From: DASSUW01 sp963730535
GTDB taxonomy: Bacteria; Actinomycetota; Thermoleophilia; Solirubrobacterales; Solirubrobacteraceae
Reading direction: 5' to 3'
DNA: 64,000 nt
Assembly (NCBI GenBank): GCA_963730535.1
Contig: CAVSRU010000003.1
Span: 62,001 to 126,000 of the forward strand
Positions 50,065-58,787 of the stretch are shown here, piece by piece (position 1 is the stretch's first letter; each line of letters opens with the position of its first letter). The notes beneath the pieces were generated by a model that saw only the letters and a program-made list of their open reading frames with translations, had not been told where the DNA came from and made no database searches. The position numbers were made by a program, and so were the translations under genes.

Positions 50065-52223
50065 CCGCGACACGGGCGCGACCGCGCCGGACGGGTCCGG
50101 CGATCGGGCCGGCGTCCTGGATCACGCTCGCCCGGGCCACGCTCGCCGTCGGCGTCGCCGCGCTCGCCGCGGCCTCGTTCACGCACGACACACCGGTCGC
50201 ACTGCTCGTGACGCTCGCCGCGGTCGCGCTCGTGCTCGACGCTGTCGACGGAGCGGTCGCGCGGCGCACCGGGACGGCGACCGCGATGGGCGCGCGCTTC
50301 GACGGCGAGGTCGACGCGTTCCTGATCCTCGCCCTCAGCGTCTACGTCGCGCACACGCTCGGCCCGTGGGTGCTCGCGATCGGCGCCGCGCGCTACCTGT
50401 TCCTCGCCGGCGAGTGGCTGCTGCCGTGGATGCGCGTGCCACTGCCGCCGCGCCGCTGGCGCAGGCTCGTCGCGGCGACGCAGGGCGTCGTGCTGACGGT
50501 AGCGGCCGCCGGGGTCCTGCCCCGGGCGCTCATGCAAGCCCTCCTGGTGGCCGCGCTCGCCCTGCTCGCAGTGTCGTTCGGCCAGTGCACATGGTGGCTG
50601 TGGCGCCGCCGTGATCAGGCGTCAGAGCGTGGCGTCATCGGCGTGGCGGCCTCGGGCGTCGCCGTGCTGCTCGTCTGGGCCGCCCTCGTCGCACCGGACC
50701 ACCCGAGCAACCTCACTCTCGACGCGTTCGTGCGGCTGCCCCTCGAGCTCCTCGTGGTCGTCGGCGTCGCCGCCCTGCTGCCCGCCACGCCGCGCCGCGT
50801 GCTGGGCGTGGTCGTGGGAGCGGTGCTGAGCGTGCTCGTGCTCGTGAAGGTCCTCAACGTCGGCTTCTTCACTGCGTTCGACCGGCCGTTCAAGCCCCTC
50901 GACGACTCCGGCTACGTGGGGATCGGAATCGAGACGCTGCGCGACGCGGTCGGCGGGTCGGGCGCGGACCTCGCCGTCGCCGTCGCAGTCCTGCTCATCG
51001 TCGCGCTCCTCGCCGTCCCGGTCCTGGCGCTGCTGCAGGTGACGCGGGTCGCGGCCGGCCACCGCGTCTGGGCGCTCCGAGCGGCGGCGGCGCTGGCCGT
51101 GGTCTGGGTGGCGCTCCGCGTCGCCGGCGCTCCGGTCGCCTCCTCGAGTGCCGCCGCCCTCGCCGTCGACGAGGTGCAGGCAGTGCGGACCGGCCTACAG
51201 GATCGCGCTGCGCTCGCCCGCGAGATCGCCGACGACCGCTTTCGCGCCACTCCCGGCAACCGGCTGCTCACCGGCCTGCGGGGCAAGGACGTTCTGCTCG
51301 TGTTCGTCGAGAGCTATGGGAGGGTCGCGCTCGAGGGCTCGTCGTTCTCGCACAGCGTCGACGCGGTGCTCGAACGGGGCGCCGTGCAGCTGGGGGCGGC
51401 CGGCTTCTCCTCGCGTAGCGCGTTCCTCACCTCGCCGACCTTCGGCGGCCTCAGCTGGCTGGCGCACTCCACCCTGCAGGCGGGGATCCTGGTCGACGGC
51501 CAGCGGCGGTACGACCAGCTCGTCGGGTACCAGCGCCTCACCCTCACCCGGGCGTTCAAGCGCGCCGGATGGCGGGCGGTCGGCGCCATGCCCGCCAACC
51601 ACCGGGCGTGGCCGGAGGGCTCGACCTTCTACCACTACGACAAGGTCTACGACCGGCGCAACCTCGGCTACCGCGGACCGGACTTCGGCTTGCCGCCGAT
51701 GCCCGACCAATACACCCTGCTCGCCCTGCAGCGTCGCGAGCTGGCCAAGCGTCACCGGCCGCCGCTGTTCGCCGAGGTCGACCTGATCTCGAGCCACGCG
51801 CCGTGGACGCGCATCCCCCGGCTCATCTCCTGGGACGACGTCGGCGACGGCTCGATCTTCGACCGCATCCCGGCGGAGGAGTCCACGCAGGCCGCCCTCT
51901 TCGGCGATGCCGAGCGGGCCCGCGCCGCCTACGGGCATTCGATCGAGTACTCGCTGAGCACGCTCTTCTCGTTCGTCCAGCGCTACGGCGACGACGACCT
52001 CGTGCTCGTGGTCCTGGGCGACCATCAGCCCGCGACGCTCGTCACCGGCCAGGGCGCCAGCCACGACGTGCCGATCTCGGTCATCGCCCGCGACCCGAAG
52101 GTGATGGACCAGATCGGCGCATGGGGCTGGCAGGACGGCACGTCGCCGAGCCCGGAGGCGCCGGTCTGGCCGATGGCCGCCTTCCGCGACCGCTTCCTCA
52201 CCGCGTTCGGCTCGTCGCCATGA
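50061..52223 (+). CDS. CDP-alcohol phosphotransferase fused to alkaline phosphatase-superfamily domain
   Basis: A 720-residue membrane protein. The CDP-AP motif is complete: Asp60, Asp63, Gly64, Ala67, Arg68, Gly77, Asp81 and Asp85 (DAVDGAVAR then GARFDGEVD). Further helices fill residues to about 380. From about 410 an extracytoplasmic sulfatase/alkaline-phosphatase-like domain follows (LLVFVESYGRVALEG, SPTFGGLSWLAHSTLQAG, VLGDHQPATLV). The first half would make a phosphodiester from a CDP-alcohol; the second could transfer or hydrolyse a phosphate or head group outside. ATGA overlaps join both neighbours. The fusion is unusual. Confidence 0.88.
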   Translation: MTATRARPRRTGPAIGPASWITLARATLAVGVAALAAASFTHDTPVALLVTLAAVALVLDAVDGAVARRTGTATAMGARFDGEVDAFLILALSVYVAHTLGPWVLAIGAARYLFLAGEWLLPWMRVPLPPRRWRRLVAATQGVVLTVAAAGVLPRALMQALLVAALALLAVSFGQCTWWLWRRRDQASERGVIGVAASGVAVLLVWAALVAPDHPSNLTLDAFVRLPLELLVVVGVAALLPATPRRVLGVVVGAVLSVLVLVKVLNVGFFTAFDRPFKPLDDSGYVGIGIETLRDAVGGSGADLAVAVAVLLIVALLAVPVLALLQVTRVAAGHRVWALRAAAALAVVWVALRVAGAPVASSSAAALAVDEVQAVRTGLQDRAALAREIADDRFRATPGNRLLTGLRGKDVLLVFVESYGRVALEGSSFSHSVDAVLERGAVQLGAAGFSSRSAFLTSPTFGGLSWLAHSTLQAGILVDGQRRYDQLVGYQRLTLTRAFKRAGWRAVGAMPANHRAWPEGSTFYHYDKVYDRRNLGYRGPDFGLPPMPDQYTLLALQRRELAKRHRPPLFAEVDLISSHAPWTRIPRLISWDDVGDGSIFDRIPAEESTQAALFGDAERARAAYGHSIEYSLSTLFSFVQRYGDDDLVLVVLGDHQPATLVTGQGASHDVPISVIARDPKVMDQIGAWGWQDGTSPSPEAPVWPMAAFRDRFLTAFGSSP

Positions 52224-52984
52224 GGCAGGACGACCGCGTGCCGTTCGACCGGGCACTGCATCGCGCGCGCGTGTCGGCGTACGCTCCCGGCGAGTTCGTC
52301 GGTCAGGAGAGCTTCATGACCGCCGCCGAGATCCGGGCCCTCGCGGCGCAGGCCGGCGTCGGCCCCGGGATCACGGTGCTGGACCTCTGCTGCGGCACCG
52401 CCGGACCCGGGCGTCTCCTCGCGCGGGAGCTGGGCTGCGATTACCTGGGAGTGGACGCCAGCGCGAGCGCCGTCGCCATCGCCCGGCAGCGTGGGCGTGA
52501 CCTGCCGTGCCGTTTCGCGACCGCGCAGGTCCCGCCCCTTCGAGCCGCCTCCTTCGACGTGGTGCTCCTGCTCGAGACGATGCTCGCCTTCGAGGACAAG
52601 GACGCGTTGGTGCGCGAGATCGCCGCGACGCTGCGGCTCGGCGGGCGCTTCGCCTTCACCCTCGAGGAGGGGCCGCCGCTCACGACGGCCGAGCGGGCGG
52701 CGATGCCCGACGCCGACACGGTCTTCCTCACCCGGTTCGACGAAATGACCACGCTCCTGGAGCGGGCCGGACTTAAGGTCACGTGGCAGGAGGATCACAG
52801 CCGCGCGCACGGCGTGATGGCGCAGGCACTGGCGGGCGCGTTCGTCGCGGACGCCGGGTACATCGCCGCGCACATCGGCCGCCTGGCGCTCGACGAGTTG
52901 CTCGCTGCCCACCGGCTGTGGGTCCAGTGGCTGGACGAGGGGCGGGTCCGGAAGCTCGCGCTCGTGGCGGAGCGGACTGCGTAG
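52220..52984 (+). CDS. SAM-dependent methyltransferase
   Basis: A 254-residue class I methyltransferase, last gene of the operon. VLDLCCGTAGPGRLLARELGCDYLGVDASASAVAIARQ holds motif I and II, and FDVVLLLETMLAFEDKDALVREIAATLRLGGRFAFTLEEG motif III. The N-terminus (FDRALHRARVSAYAPGEFVGQESFMTAAEI) resembles C- or O-methyltransferases of secondary metabolism. It overlaps the phosphotransferase/phosphatase fusion by four bases. Confidence 0.88.
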   Translation: MRQDDRVPFDRALHRARVSAYAPGEFVGQESFMTAAEIRALAAQAGVGPGITVLDLCCGTAGPGRLLARELGCDYLGVDASASAVAIARQRGRDLPCRFATAQVPPLRAASFDVVLLLETMLAFEDKDALVREIAATLRLGGRFAFTLEEGPPLTTAERAAMPDADTVFLTRFDEMTTLLERAGLKVTWQEDHSRAHGVMAQALAGAFVADAGYIAAHIGRLALDELLAAHRLWVQWLDEGRVRKLALVAERTA

Positions 52985-53015
52985 TCGCTGGCGTAGACTT
53001 CGCAGGTCGCCGTCG

Positions 53016-53359
53016 TCAGGACTTCTTCCCGGCGATCGCGCGCTGGAGCTGGGCCTTGTTCATCGACGAGCGGCCCTCGACCCGAGGTTCTTGGCCTCCT
53101 CGTACAGCTGGTCGCGCGTGCGGCCCTTCGGGCGGTTGGTGCCCGACCGCTGCCCGCCACGCCGTGAGGACGACATGTCCTGCGTCGGCGTCCGCGATCG
53201 TTGGCGAGACTCGCCGCTGCGCGCTCGTTCCTTGTTAACGGTGCGCGCTGCGATCTCCTCGGCGCGGCTCTCGGACGCGCCCTGATCCTTGGCGCTGTCC
53301 TTGATGTGCTCGTACTGCCGGGCTCGCTTCGTGCCCTTCTTGACTCCACGCGGCGGCAT
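53016..53359 (-). CDS. Rho_N-like basic protein, frameshifted near C-terminus
   Basis: From the ATG at 53359, the frame encodes MPPRGVKKGTKRARQYEHIK, RAEEIAARTVNKERARSGE and GRTRDQLYEEAKNLG, a family often annotated as plasmid stabilisation or Rho termination factor N-terminal domain proteins. The frame stops at 53060. A one-base change at about 53079-53085 (a CCC run) restores VEGRSSMNKAQLQRAIAGKKS, the expected SAP/Rho_N-like C-terminus ending at 53016. The protein is short, very basic and probably binds nucleic acid. Confidence 0.75.
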
Positions 53360-53510
53360 GGTGGCTTCCTTCGGTGAGTATCAGCGACCGCCCTAACCGG
53401 GTATGGGCGGCGTCATCCGTAACACAGTCGACTGAGAGCGTGTCGGCGGTCACCCGGGTAGGCCCGGACCGGAGGCAAGCCTCTGCACTGATACCGAGCG
53501 TCGCCATGCG

Positions 53511-54404
53511 TCAGACCGGCTGCCGGATGACGAGCGTGGGTCGATCGGCGTGATGCACGACCGCGTTTGAGACGCTGCCGAGCAGCATCGACTGCAGACC
53601 GGTCAGTCCGCGGGAGCCCATGACGATCGTGGCTGCGTCGTGACGGTCGGCGATCTCGACGATCGTCTTCCACACCGGTCCGGTGGCCTCGACGGTGACC
53701 GGCTCGGCGTGCAGGCCCGCCTGCTCCGCGATGCGGACGCCGTCACCGGCGACGCCGCTGCCGAGCTCGGCGGCGGCGCGATCGGCTTCGACGAAGTCGA
53801 ACATGCTGTCGGTCGCGCCGGCGAATGCGAAGCTGCCGAGCGCGGGCGTCGGTTGCCAGACGGTCACGACGAGCGCATCGCGCTCGCCGAGCAGGCGGCC
53901 TGCGAGCTCGATCGCATGCTTGGCGTCCTCGGAACCTTCGTAGCAGAGCAGCAGCGGGCCGTCGGCGCTCGGAGTATGTCCGGCGGGGTCGACCGCGAAG
54001 GTCGTCACCGGCAGCCGGAAGCGCTCCTCGACGTGCTCGATGAGCCGCCACTCCTGCCAGTTGGCGTGATCTGAGATGTGCAGGGCGATCAGGATGTGGT
54101 CGGGCTCGAACTCGGTGGCAGCGTCTGCGATGACCGTCAGGACGCTCCCCCGGGCAGCTGCGCCGCCGGCGTCCGCGCCGATCTCGTGCATGTGGCTCAG
54201 GACCGTGTCGAGGCGCTCGTCGGCGTAGTGCCGGAATCGATCGACGTCGTCGGCGAGCCAGGCGAGTCGTCCCGGGAGCGTCGGCGTGAGGACGTAGATC
54301 TCGCTCGCGGCGTCGATGATCGTGCGCACCGCGGGCGGCAGTTCGTCGACGTCGGCGACAGCGGCGTCGGAGACGAACAGCAGCCGCTGGATCGCGCTCC
54401 TCAT
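53511..54404 (-). CDS. tandem universal stress protein
   Basis: A 297-residue protein with two Usp domains. The second (about 155-297) carries the ATP-binding pattern MGSRGLTGLQSMLLGSVSNAVVHHADRPTLVIR (G-2x-G-9x-G-S). The first (about 1-145) lacks that motif and is degenerate. GGAG lies eight bases before ATG 54404. It is the last gene of a six-gene minus-strand operon, overlapping the flavoprotein gene by four bases. Usp proteins respond to hypoxia or redox stress in actinobacteria. Confidence 0.9.
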   Translation of the reverse strand: MRSAIQRLLFVSDAAVADVDELPPAVRTIIDAASEIYVLTPTLPGRLAWLADDVDRFRHYADERLDTVLSHMHEIGADAGGAAARGSVLTVIADAATEFEPDHILIALHISDHANWQEWRLIEHVEERFRLPVTTFAVDPAGHTPSADGPLLLCYEGSEDAKHAIELAGRLLGERDALVVTVWQPTPALGSFAFAGATDSMFDFVEADRAAAELGSGVAGDGVRIAEQAGLHAEPVTVEATGPVWKTIVEIADRHDAATIVMGSRGLTGLQSMLLGSVSNAVVHHADRPTLVIRQPV

Positions 54405-55786
54405 GATGCGCTCCTTTCGAGCGGATGCTCGGCAATGCTCCGCCGCCCCGGCGTGGGCCGTACGTCCGCCAGCTCGCTGACGCTGTCGAGCGCGATCTCG
54501 ACGGGGATGCCGTCCTGCTGCTGAGGCATGACGTCGGCGCCGTCCCCGGTCTGGCGGCTGAGGTACGGCGCGAGGTAGCGGCCGCAGAGCTTGTTCGGCG
54601 GCCACCACAAGGGCTCGGTCGAGATGGTGGAGTCATCGCCGGCGCCGCCGCTGATGTCCGCGCGGAGATAGCGCGACGCGGCGCCGGTCAGCAGCACGCC
54701 GCGCAGGACGGGCTGGAACGGCTGCGGATCGATGTCGACGCCGACCGTGGCCGCGATCGCCTCGGCAACCGCGTCGGCCTGTTGGGCGGCCAAACCGCCC
54801 TGCTTGATCGGAAAGGCCGTCGCGTCGCCGGCGGCGAACACGCCGCTGCACCCGGGCAGCCGACCGTAACGGTCGGTCGGGAGAAACCCGTCGCGTCCGC
54901 GGGGAATGCCGCGAATGCGCGGCCCCACCAGGCGTGGCTCGATGACGATGCGATCGGCGGGGAGGCCCCGCTCGCCCGGGGCGAGGTCCAGCCAACCCGG
55001 GTGCCTGCCTACCACGAGGCTGCTCGTGTGCAGTGCCACGCCGGCTTGCTCGAGGAGCCCACGGACTGCGGCGCTGGCCTGAGCACCGAAGATCGCGAGC
55101 GGCTCGGCCTCGGGCGTGATCAGGCTCAGCTCGATCTCGGGCCGGTCGTGTGCGGCACAGTCGGCCGCGGTCATCAACGTCAGGTCATACAGCGGCAGCG
55201 GCCAAGTCGCCCCGGCCGGCCTGATGAGCGCGAGCTTGCCGATCCGCCCTTCGCGGAGCTCACCGAGGAGGTGCCGATAGCCGGCGCCGTAACGGCCGTC
55301 GTGAAAAGTGAGCACCTCCGGCCCGTGCGATTCCCGTCCGGGGCGAGCCCCGAGTGCGAGCACGAGCACGTCATAGTCCAGCTCGTCGCCGGCGTCCATG
55401 ACGACGACCCTCCGTTCGTGCTCGACGCGATCGACGCTGCCGCGATGCCAGCGGGCGCCGTGTTGCGCGGTGACGTCCTGCATCCTCACGCCACGCGTGC
55501 CTGGCGGCCCGAACGGCCGGGCGACGGTCATCGAGCGGTTGACGAACCGCAGCTCAGGCGTGACGAGCGTGATGTCAATGCGATCGCCGGCCAGGGTGCG
55601 TAACGCGAGCAGCGTCTCGAGCCCCGCAACCCCACCGCCGGTGATCAGCACGCGCGGGCACGCACGACCGCGTCGCCGTGCGGCTCGCCGACGATCGCCG
55701 GAGCGCAGCTCGCGCTCGATTACGGATTCGGGAGCGAGGTGGCCGCCTTCGTTGATCCAGCGCTCGGTCGCGAGTCCGTCGGTCAT
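54401..55786 (-). CDS. FAD/NAD(P)-dependent oxidoreductase, SQR/NDH-2-like
   Basis: A 461-residue flavoprotein. FAD binding: RVLITGGGVAGLETLLALRTLAG, with a later GCSGVFAAGDATAFPIKQGGLAAQQADAVA. The length and the absence of a bipartite NAD motif match the sulfide:quinone reductase/type II NADH dehydrogenase group; the catalytic Cys pair of SQR is not evident. ATG 55786 gives an ATGA overlap with the transaldolase stop, better than the ATG at 55807. It is probably membrane-associated electron transfer. Confidence 0.86.
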   Translation of the reverse strand: MTDGLATERWINEGGHLAPESVIERELRSGDRRRAARRRGRACPRVLITGGGVAGLETLLALRTLAGDRIDITLVTPELRFVNRSMTVARPFGPPGTRGVRMQDVTAQHGARWHRGSVDRVEHERRVVVMDAGDELDYDVLVLALGARPGRESHGPEVLTFHDGRYGAGYRHLLGELREGRIGKLALIRPAGATWPLPLYDLTLMTAADCAAHDRPEIELSLITPEAEPLAIFGAQASAAVRGLLEQAGVALHTSSLVVGRHPGWLDLAPGERGLPADRIVIEPRLVGPRIRGIPRGRDGFLPTDRYGRLPGCSGVFAAGDATAFPIKQGGLAAQQADAVAEAIAATVGVDIDPQPFQPVLRGVLLTGAASRYLRADISGGAGDDSTISTEPLWWPPNKLCGRYLAPYLSRQTGDGADVMPQQQDGIPVEIALDSVSELADVRPTPGRRSIAEHPLERSAS

Positions 55787-56922
55787 GGCTGACACGTTGC
55801 TCGCCATGGCGGCTCCGCGACGCGTGCGGGGTGGTCGACGCTGGCCTGCAGCTTGGTCTCGATGCAGTCGAGCAGGTCGCGGTAGGAGTCACAGAAGGAG
55901 CGGACGCCTTCGCGTTCCAGCTCAGTCGTAACGGCGGTCAGGTCGATGCCCGCGTCCGCGGCGCCTCGGAGTGTCTCCTCGGCCGCGGTGGAGCTCGGGT
56001 CGAACGCGCGCGTGGCGTCGCCGTGGTCGGCGAAGGCACGCAGGGTGGCCTCGGGCATGGTGTTGATGACGTCGGCATTGATGAGCTCTTCGACGTAGAG
56101 CACATCGGAATAGGCCCGGTCCTTGGTGGCGGTGCTCGCCCACAGCGGTCGCTGAGGCTGCCCCCCGGCGTTCTGCAGGGCGCGCCAGCGCCGGTCGGAG
56201 AAACGGTCGCGGTAGCGGGCGTACGCGAGACGGGCGTTGGCGATCGCGACGCGGCCGCGCAGGTCCGAACCGGCCGGGAGCATGGCGTCGGTCTTCGCAT
56301 CGACGCGCGAGACGAAGAACGAGGCGACCGAGGCGATTGAAGCGAGCGGCTGCCCGCCGCTCACGCGCCGTTCGAGGCCCGTGAGGTAGGCGTCGATGAC
56401 CTGCTCGTAGCGCGCGACCGAGAACAGCAGCGTGACGTTGACATTGATCCCGCGGGCGGTGAGCTCTTCGATCGCGGGCGGCCCGGCCTCGGTCGCGGGG
56501 ACCTTGATCATCACGTTCGGACGTGCGAGTCGGCGCCACAGCTCGACCGCCTGTGCGACGGTCGCCGCCGTGTCGTCCGCGAGGTCGGGAGTGCATTCGA
56601 AGGAGACGAACCCGTCACGTCCGGCGCTAGCGTCGTAGATGGGCCGCAGCAGGTCGGCGGCGTGGCGGACGTCCTCGAGCGCGAGGGAGAAGAACAGCTC
56701 CCGCGGGTCACGGACACCGGCGGCGACAGCCGCGCGGATCTGGTGGTCATAGCGGTCCGAGCCGGCGATCGCCTTGGCGAAGATCGTCGGGTTCGACGTC
56801 GCGCCTGTCACAGCACTCTCGGCGATCAATTCCGCGAAGGCGCCGGTGTTGAGCAGGTCGCGTGAGAGCGTGTCGAGCCAGATCGAGACGCCTGCGTCCT
56901 GAAGTTGCGCGAGGCGGTTCAT
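55783..56922 (-). CDS. tal: transaldolase
   Basis: A 379-residue enzyme of the actinobacterial transaldolase subtype. The Schiff-base Lys140 lies in NVMIKVPATEAG. GVSIWLDTLSRDLLNTG provides the catalytic Asp, and TGATSNPTIFAKAI and INVNVTLLFSVARYEQV are family motifs. It moves a dihydroxyacetone unit between sugar phosphates in the pentose phosphate pathway. It sits in a redox/GTP-cyclohydrolase operon, coupled by 4-bp overlaps to both flavoproteins, so it may supply NADPH or precursors for this pathway. Confidence 0.94.
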   Translation of the reverse strand: MNRLAQLQDAGVSIWLDTLSRDLLNTGAFAELIAESAVTGATSNPTIFAKAIAGSDRYDHQIRAAVAAGVRDPRELFFSLALEDVRHAADLLRPIYDASAGRDGFVSFECTPDLADDTAATVAQAVELWRRLARPNVMIKVPATEAGPPAIEELTARGINVNVTLLFSVARYEQVIDAYLTGLERRVSGGQPLASIASVASFFVSRVDAKTDAMLPAGSDLRGRVAIANARLAYARYRDRFSDRRWRALQNAGGQPQRPLWASTATKDRAYSDVLYVEELINADVINTMPEATLRAFADHGDATRAFDPSSTAAEETLRGAADAGIDLTAVTTELEREGVRSFCDSYRDLLDCIETKLQASVDHPARVAEPPWRATCQP

Positions 56923-58163
56923 GCGGCGGACTCTCTCTCGATGGGTGCGAGCTGCTCGAGCGGCACCTCCGGGTCGGACAGGCGCCAGTCGTCGACGGCC
57001 ACTCGCTCGCGGATCAGGCGCTGAATCGGGTCCACGACATCCCAGACACCGACGTTCATGCCCGCCAGCACGCGGTCGCCGGCGAGCCAGAAGGCGATGA
57101 ACTCCCCGCCGGCGGGGTCGCCGCGGAACACGACCCGGTCCCAGCGCCGAGCGAAGCCCGAGTACTCCATCCCGACCTCGTACTGGTCCGAGAAGAAGTA
57201 CGGCAGGCAGTCGTAGGGTTCGGCTGCGCCGAGCATGTTGCGCGCGGCCGCCGGTCCCTGACGCAGGGCGTTGGCCCAGTGCTCGACGCGGATCCGTTGC
57301 CGGTAGAACGGGTGCTGGGCGCCAGCGACGTCGCCAGCGGCGAACACGGCGGGCGCGGTGGTCTGCAGATGCTCGTCGACGAGGATGCCGTCGCCGATGG
57401 AAAGCCCGGCCCGGGTTGCGAGCTGCATGCGCGGCTGCACTCCGATGCCGACGACGACGAAGTCGCACTCGAGATGGCGCGCGTCGCTCGTTCGCACACG
57501 CTCGACGGCACCGTCGCCCTCGAAGGCCTCGACCCTGGTCCCCAGCAGCATGCGGACGCCGTGATCGGTGTGGATGTCGCGATACACGCCCCCTACTTCG
57601 CGCCCCAGGACCCGCTCCAGCGGGACCGGATCGGGGGCGATGAGGGTGACCTCGAGCCCGCGCTGCCTCGCCGAGGCGGCGACCTCGGCGCCGATCCAGC
57701 CGGCGCCGACCACGACGACCGCGCCCCCGCGGTCCAGCCGTTCGCGCAGCACGTCGGAGTCGTCCACGGTGCGCAGGTAGTGCACGCCGTCGAGCTCGCC
57801 GCCGGGGATCGCCAGCCGGCGCGGCTCAGCGCCCGTGGCCAGCAGCAACCGGTCGTACCGCAGCCGCTCGCCGTCGTCGAGCGCAACCTCCCGCAGCGAC
57901 GCGTTCATGTCCACGGCGTTGCGGCCAAGGCGCAGCTCGATGTCGTGCTCGGCGTAGAAGTCCTCGCCGTGGACGTACACCCGCTCGCGCCCAGCCTCGC
58001 CGCGCAGGTAGTCCTTCGACAACGGCGGACGCTCGTAGGGCCGCTCCTCCTCCGCGCCGACGAGCACCACGCGGCCCTCGAAGCCTTCGTGGCGCAGGGT
58101 CTCGGCGGCCTTCGCGCCCGCCAGGCTGGCGCCGACAATCAGGAACGTCTGCTTACCGGTCAT
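56919..58163 (-). CDS. ferredoxin reductase-like FAD oxidoreductase
   Basis: A 414-residue flavoprotein of the BphA4/rubredoxin-ferredoxin reductase family. FLIVGASLAGAKAAETLRHEGF binds FAD, VVVVGAGWIGAEVAASARQRG binds NAD(P), and VFAAGDVAG and a C-terminal reductase domain (LPYFFSDQYEVGMEYSGFA) complete it. It would transfer electrons from NAD(P)H to a ferredoxin or similar carrier. It overlaps folE by 11 bases and tal by four. Confidence 0.93.
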   Translation of the reverse strand: MTGKQTFLIVGASLAGAKAAETLRHEGFEGRVVLVGAEEERPYERPPLSKDYLRGEAGRERVYVHGEDFYAEHDIELRLGRNAVDMNASLREVALDDGERLRYDRLLLATGAEPRRLAIPGGELDGVHYLRTVDDSDVLRERLDRGGAVVVVGAGWIGAEVAASARQRGLEVTLIAPDPVPLERVLGREVGGVYRDIHTDHGVRMLLGTRVEAFEGDGAVERVRTSDARHLECDFVVVGIGVQPRMQLATRAGLSIGDGILVDEHLQTTAPAVFAAGDVAGAQHPFYRQRIRVEHWANALRQGPAAARNMLGAAEPYDCLPYFFSDQYEVGMEYSGFARRWDRVVFRGDPAGGEFIAFWLAGDRVLAGMNVGVWDVVDPIQRLIRERVAVDDWRLSDPEVPLEQLAPIERESAA

Positions 58164-58779
58164 GGGGTGTCCTCCCGGTCAGAGCCAGGAACTCCTGGCG
58201 GGTCTCGGCGTGGTCGCGGATCGCGCCGCGCAGCGCCGACGTCACGGTTCGAGCGCGCGGGTGCTGGACGCCACGCAGCGACATGCACATGTGCTCGGCC
58301 TCGAGGACGACGCCCACGCCGGCCGGCCCCAGCTCGGCCTGCAGCCAGTCGGCGATCTGCACGGTTAGGCGCTCCTGGATCTGCAGGTCGCGGGCGAACA
58401 GCTCGACCACCCGCGCGAGCTTGCTCAGCCCGATGATCCGCTCCCCGGGCAGGTAGCCGACGTGCGCCAGCCCGCGGAAGGGCAACAGGTGATGCATGCA
58501 GAGCGAGTGGAACGGAATCGCCTGCGCGACGATCAGGCCCTCGTAGCCGTCGTCGTTGGGGAACGTGGTCGCCCGGAAGGCCGGCGGCGTCAGCAGCTCC
58601 GCGTACGCCTCGGCGACCCGACGCGGCGTTTCCCGCAGGCCCTCGGCGGCGAGGTCGCCGCCGAGCGCCCGCAGCATGTCGCCCAAGGCACGCTCCAGCG
58701 CCGCGTGATCGATCCGGCGCGGACCGCTTTTGTGGTCGTCGACGAGGGCGAGCCCCGCCTGCGCCATAGGGAGGGACAT
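58153..58779 (-). CDS. folE: GTP cyclohydrolase I
   Basis: A 208-residue homodecameric enzyme. Zinc ligands are Cys94 and His97 (SLCMHHLLPF) and Cys165 (EHMCMSLRGV). GYLPGERIIGLSKLARVVELFARDLQIQERLT is the substrate-binding segment. It converts GTP to dihydroneopterin triphosphate, the first step to folate and tetrahydrobiopterin. No other folate gene is adjacent; it starts nine bases after the DoxX stop in a redox operon, suggesting a specialised pterin supply. Confidence 0.94.
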   Translation of the reverse strand: MSLPMAQAGLALVDDHKSGPRRIDHAALERALGDMLRALGGDLAAEGLRETPRRVAEAYAELLTPPAFRATTFPNDDGYEGLIVAQAIPFHSLCMHHLLPFRGLAHVGYLPGERIIGLSKLARVVELFARDLQIQERLTVQIADWLQAELGPAGVGVVLEAEHMCMSLRGVQHPRARTVTSALRGAIRDHAETRQEFLALTGRTPHDR

Positions 58780-58787
58780 CGCGCGGG

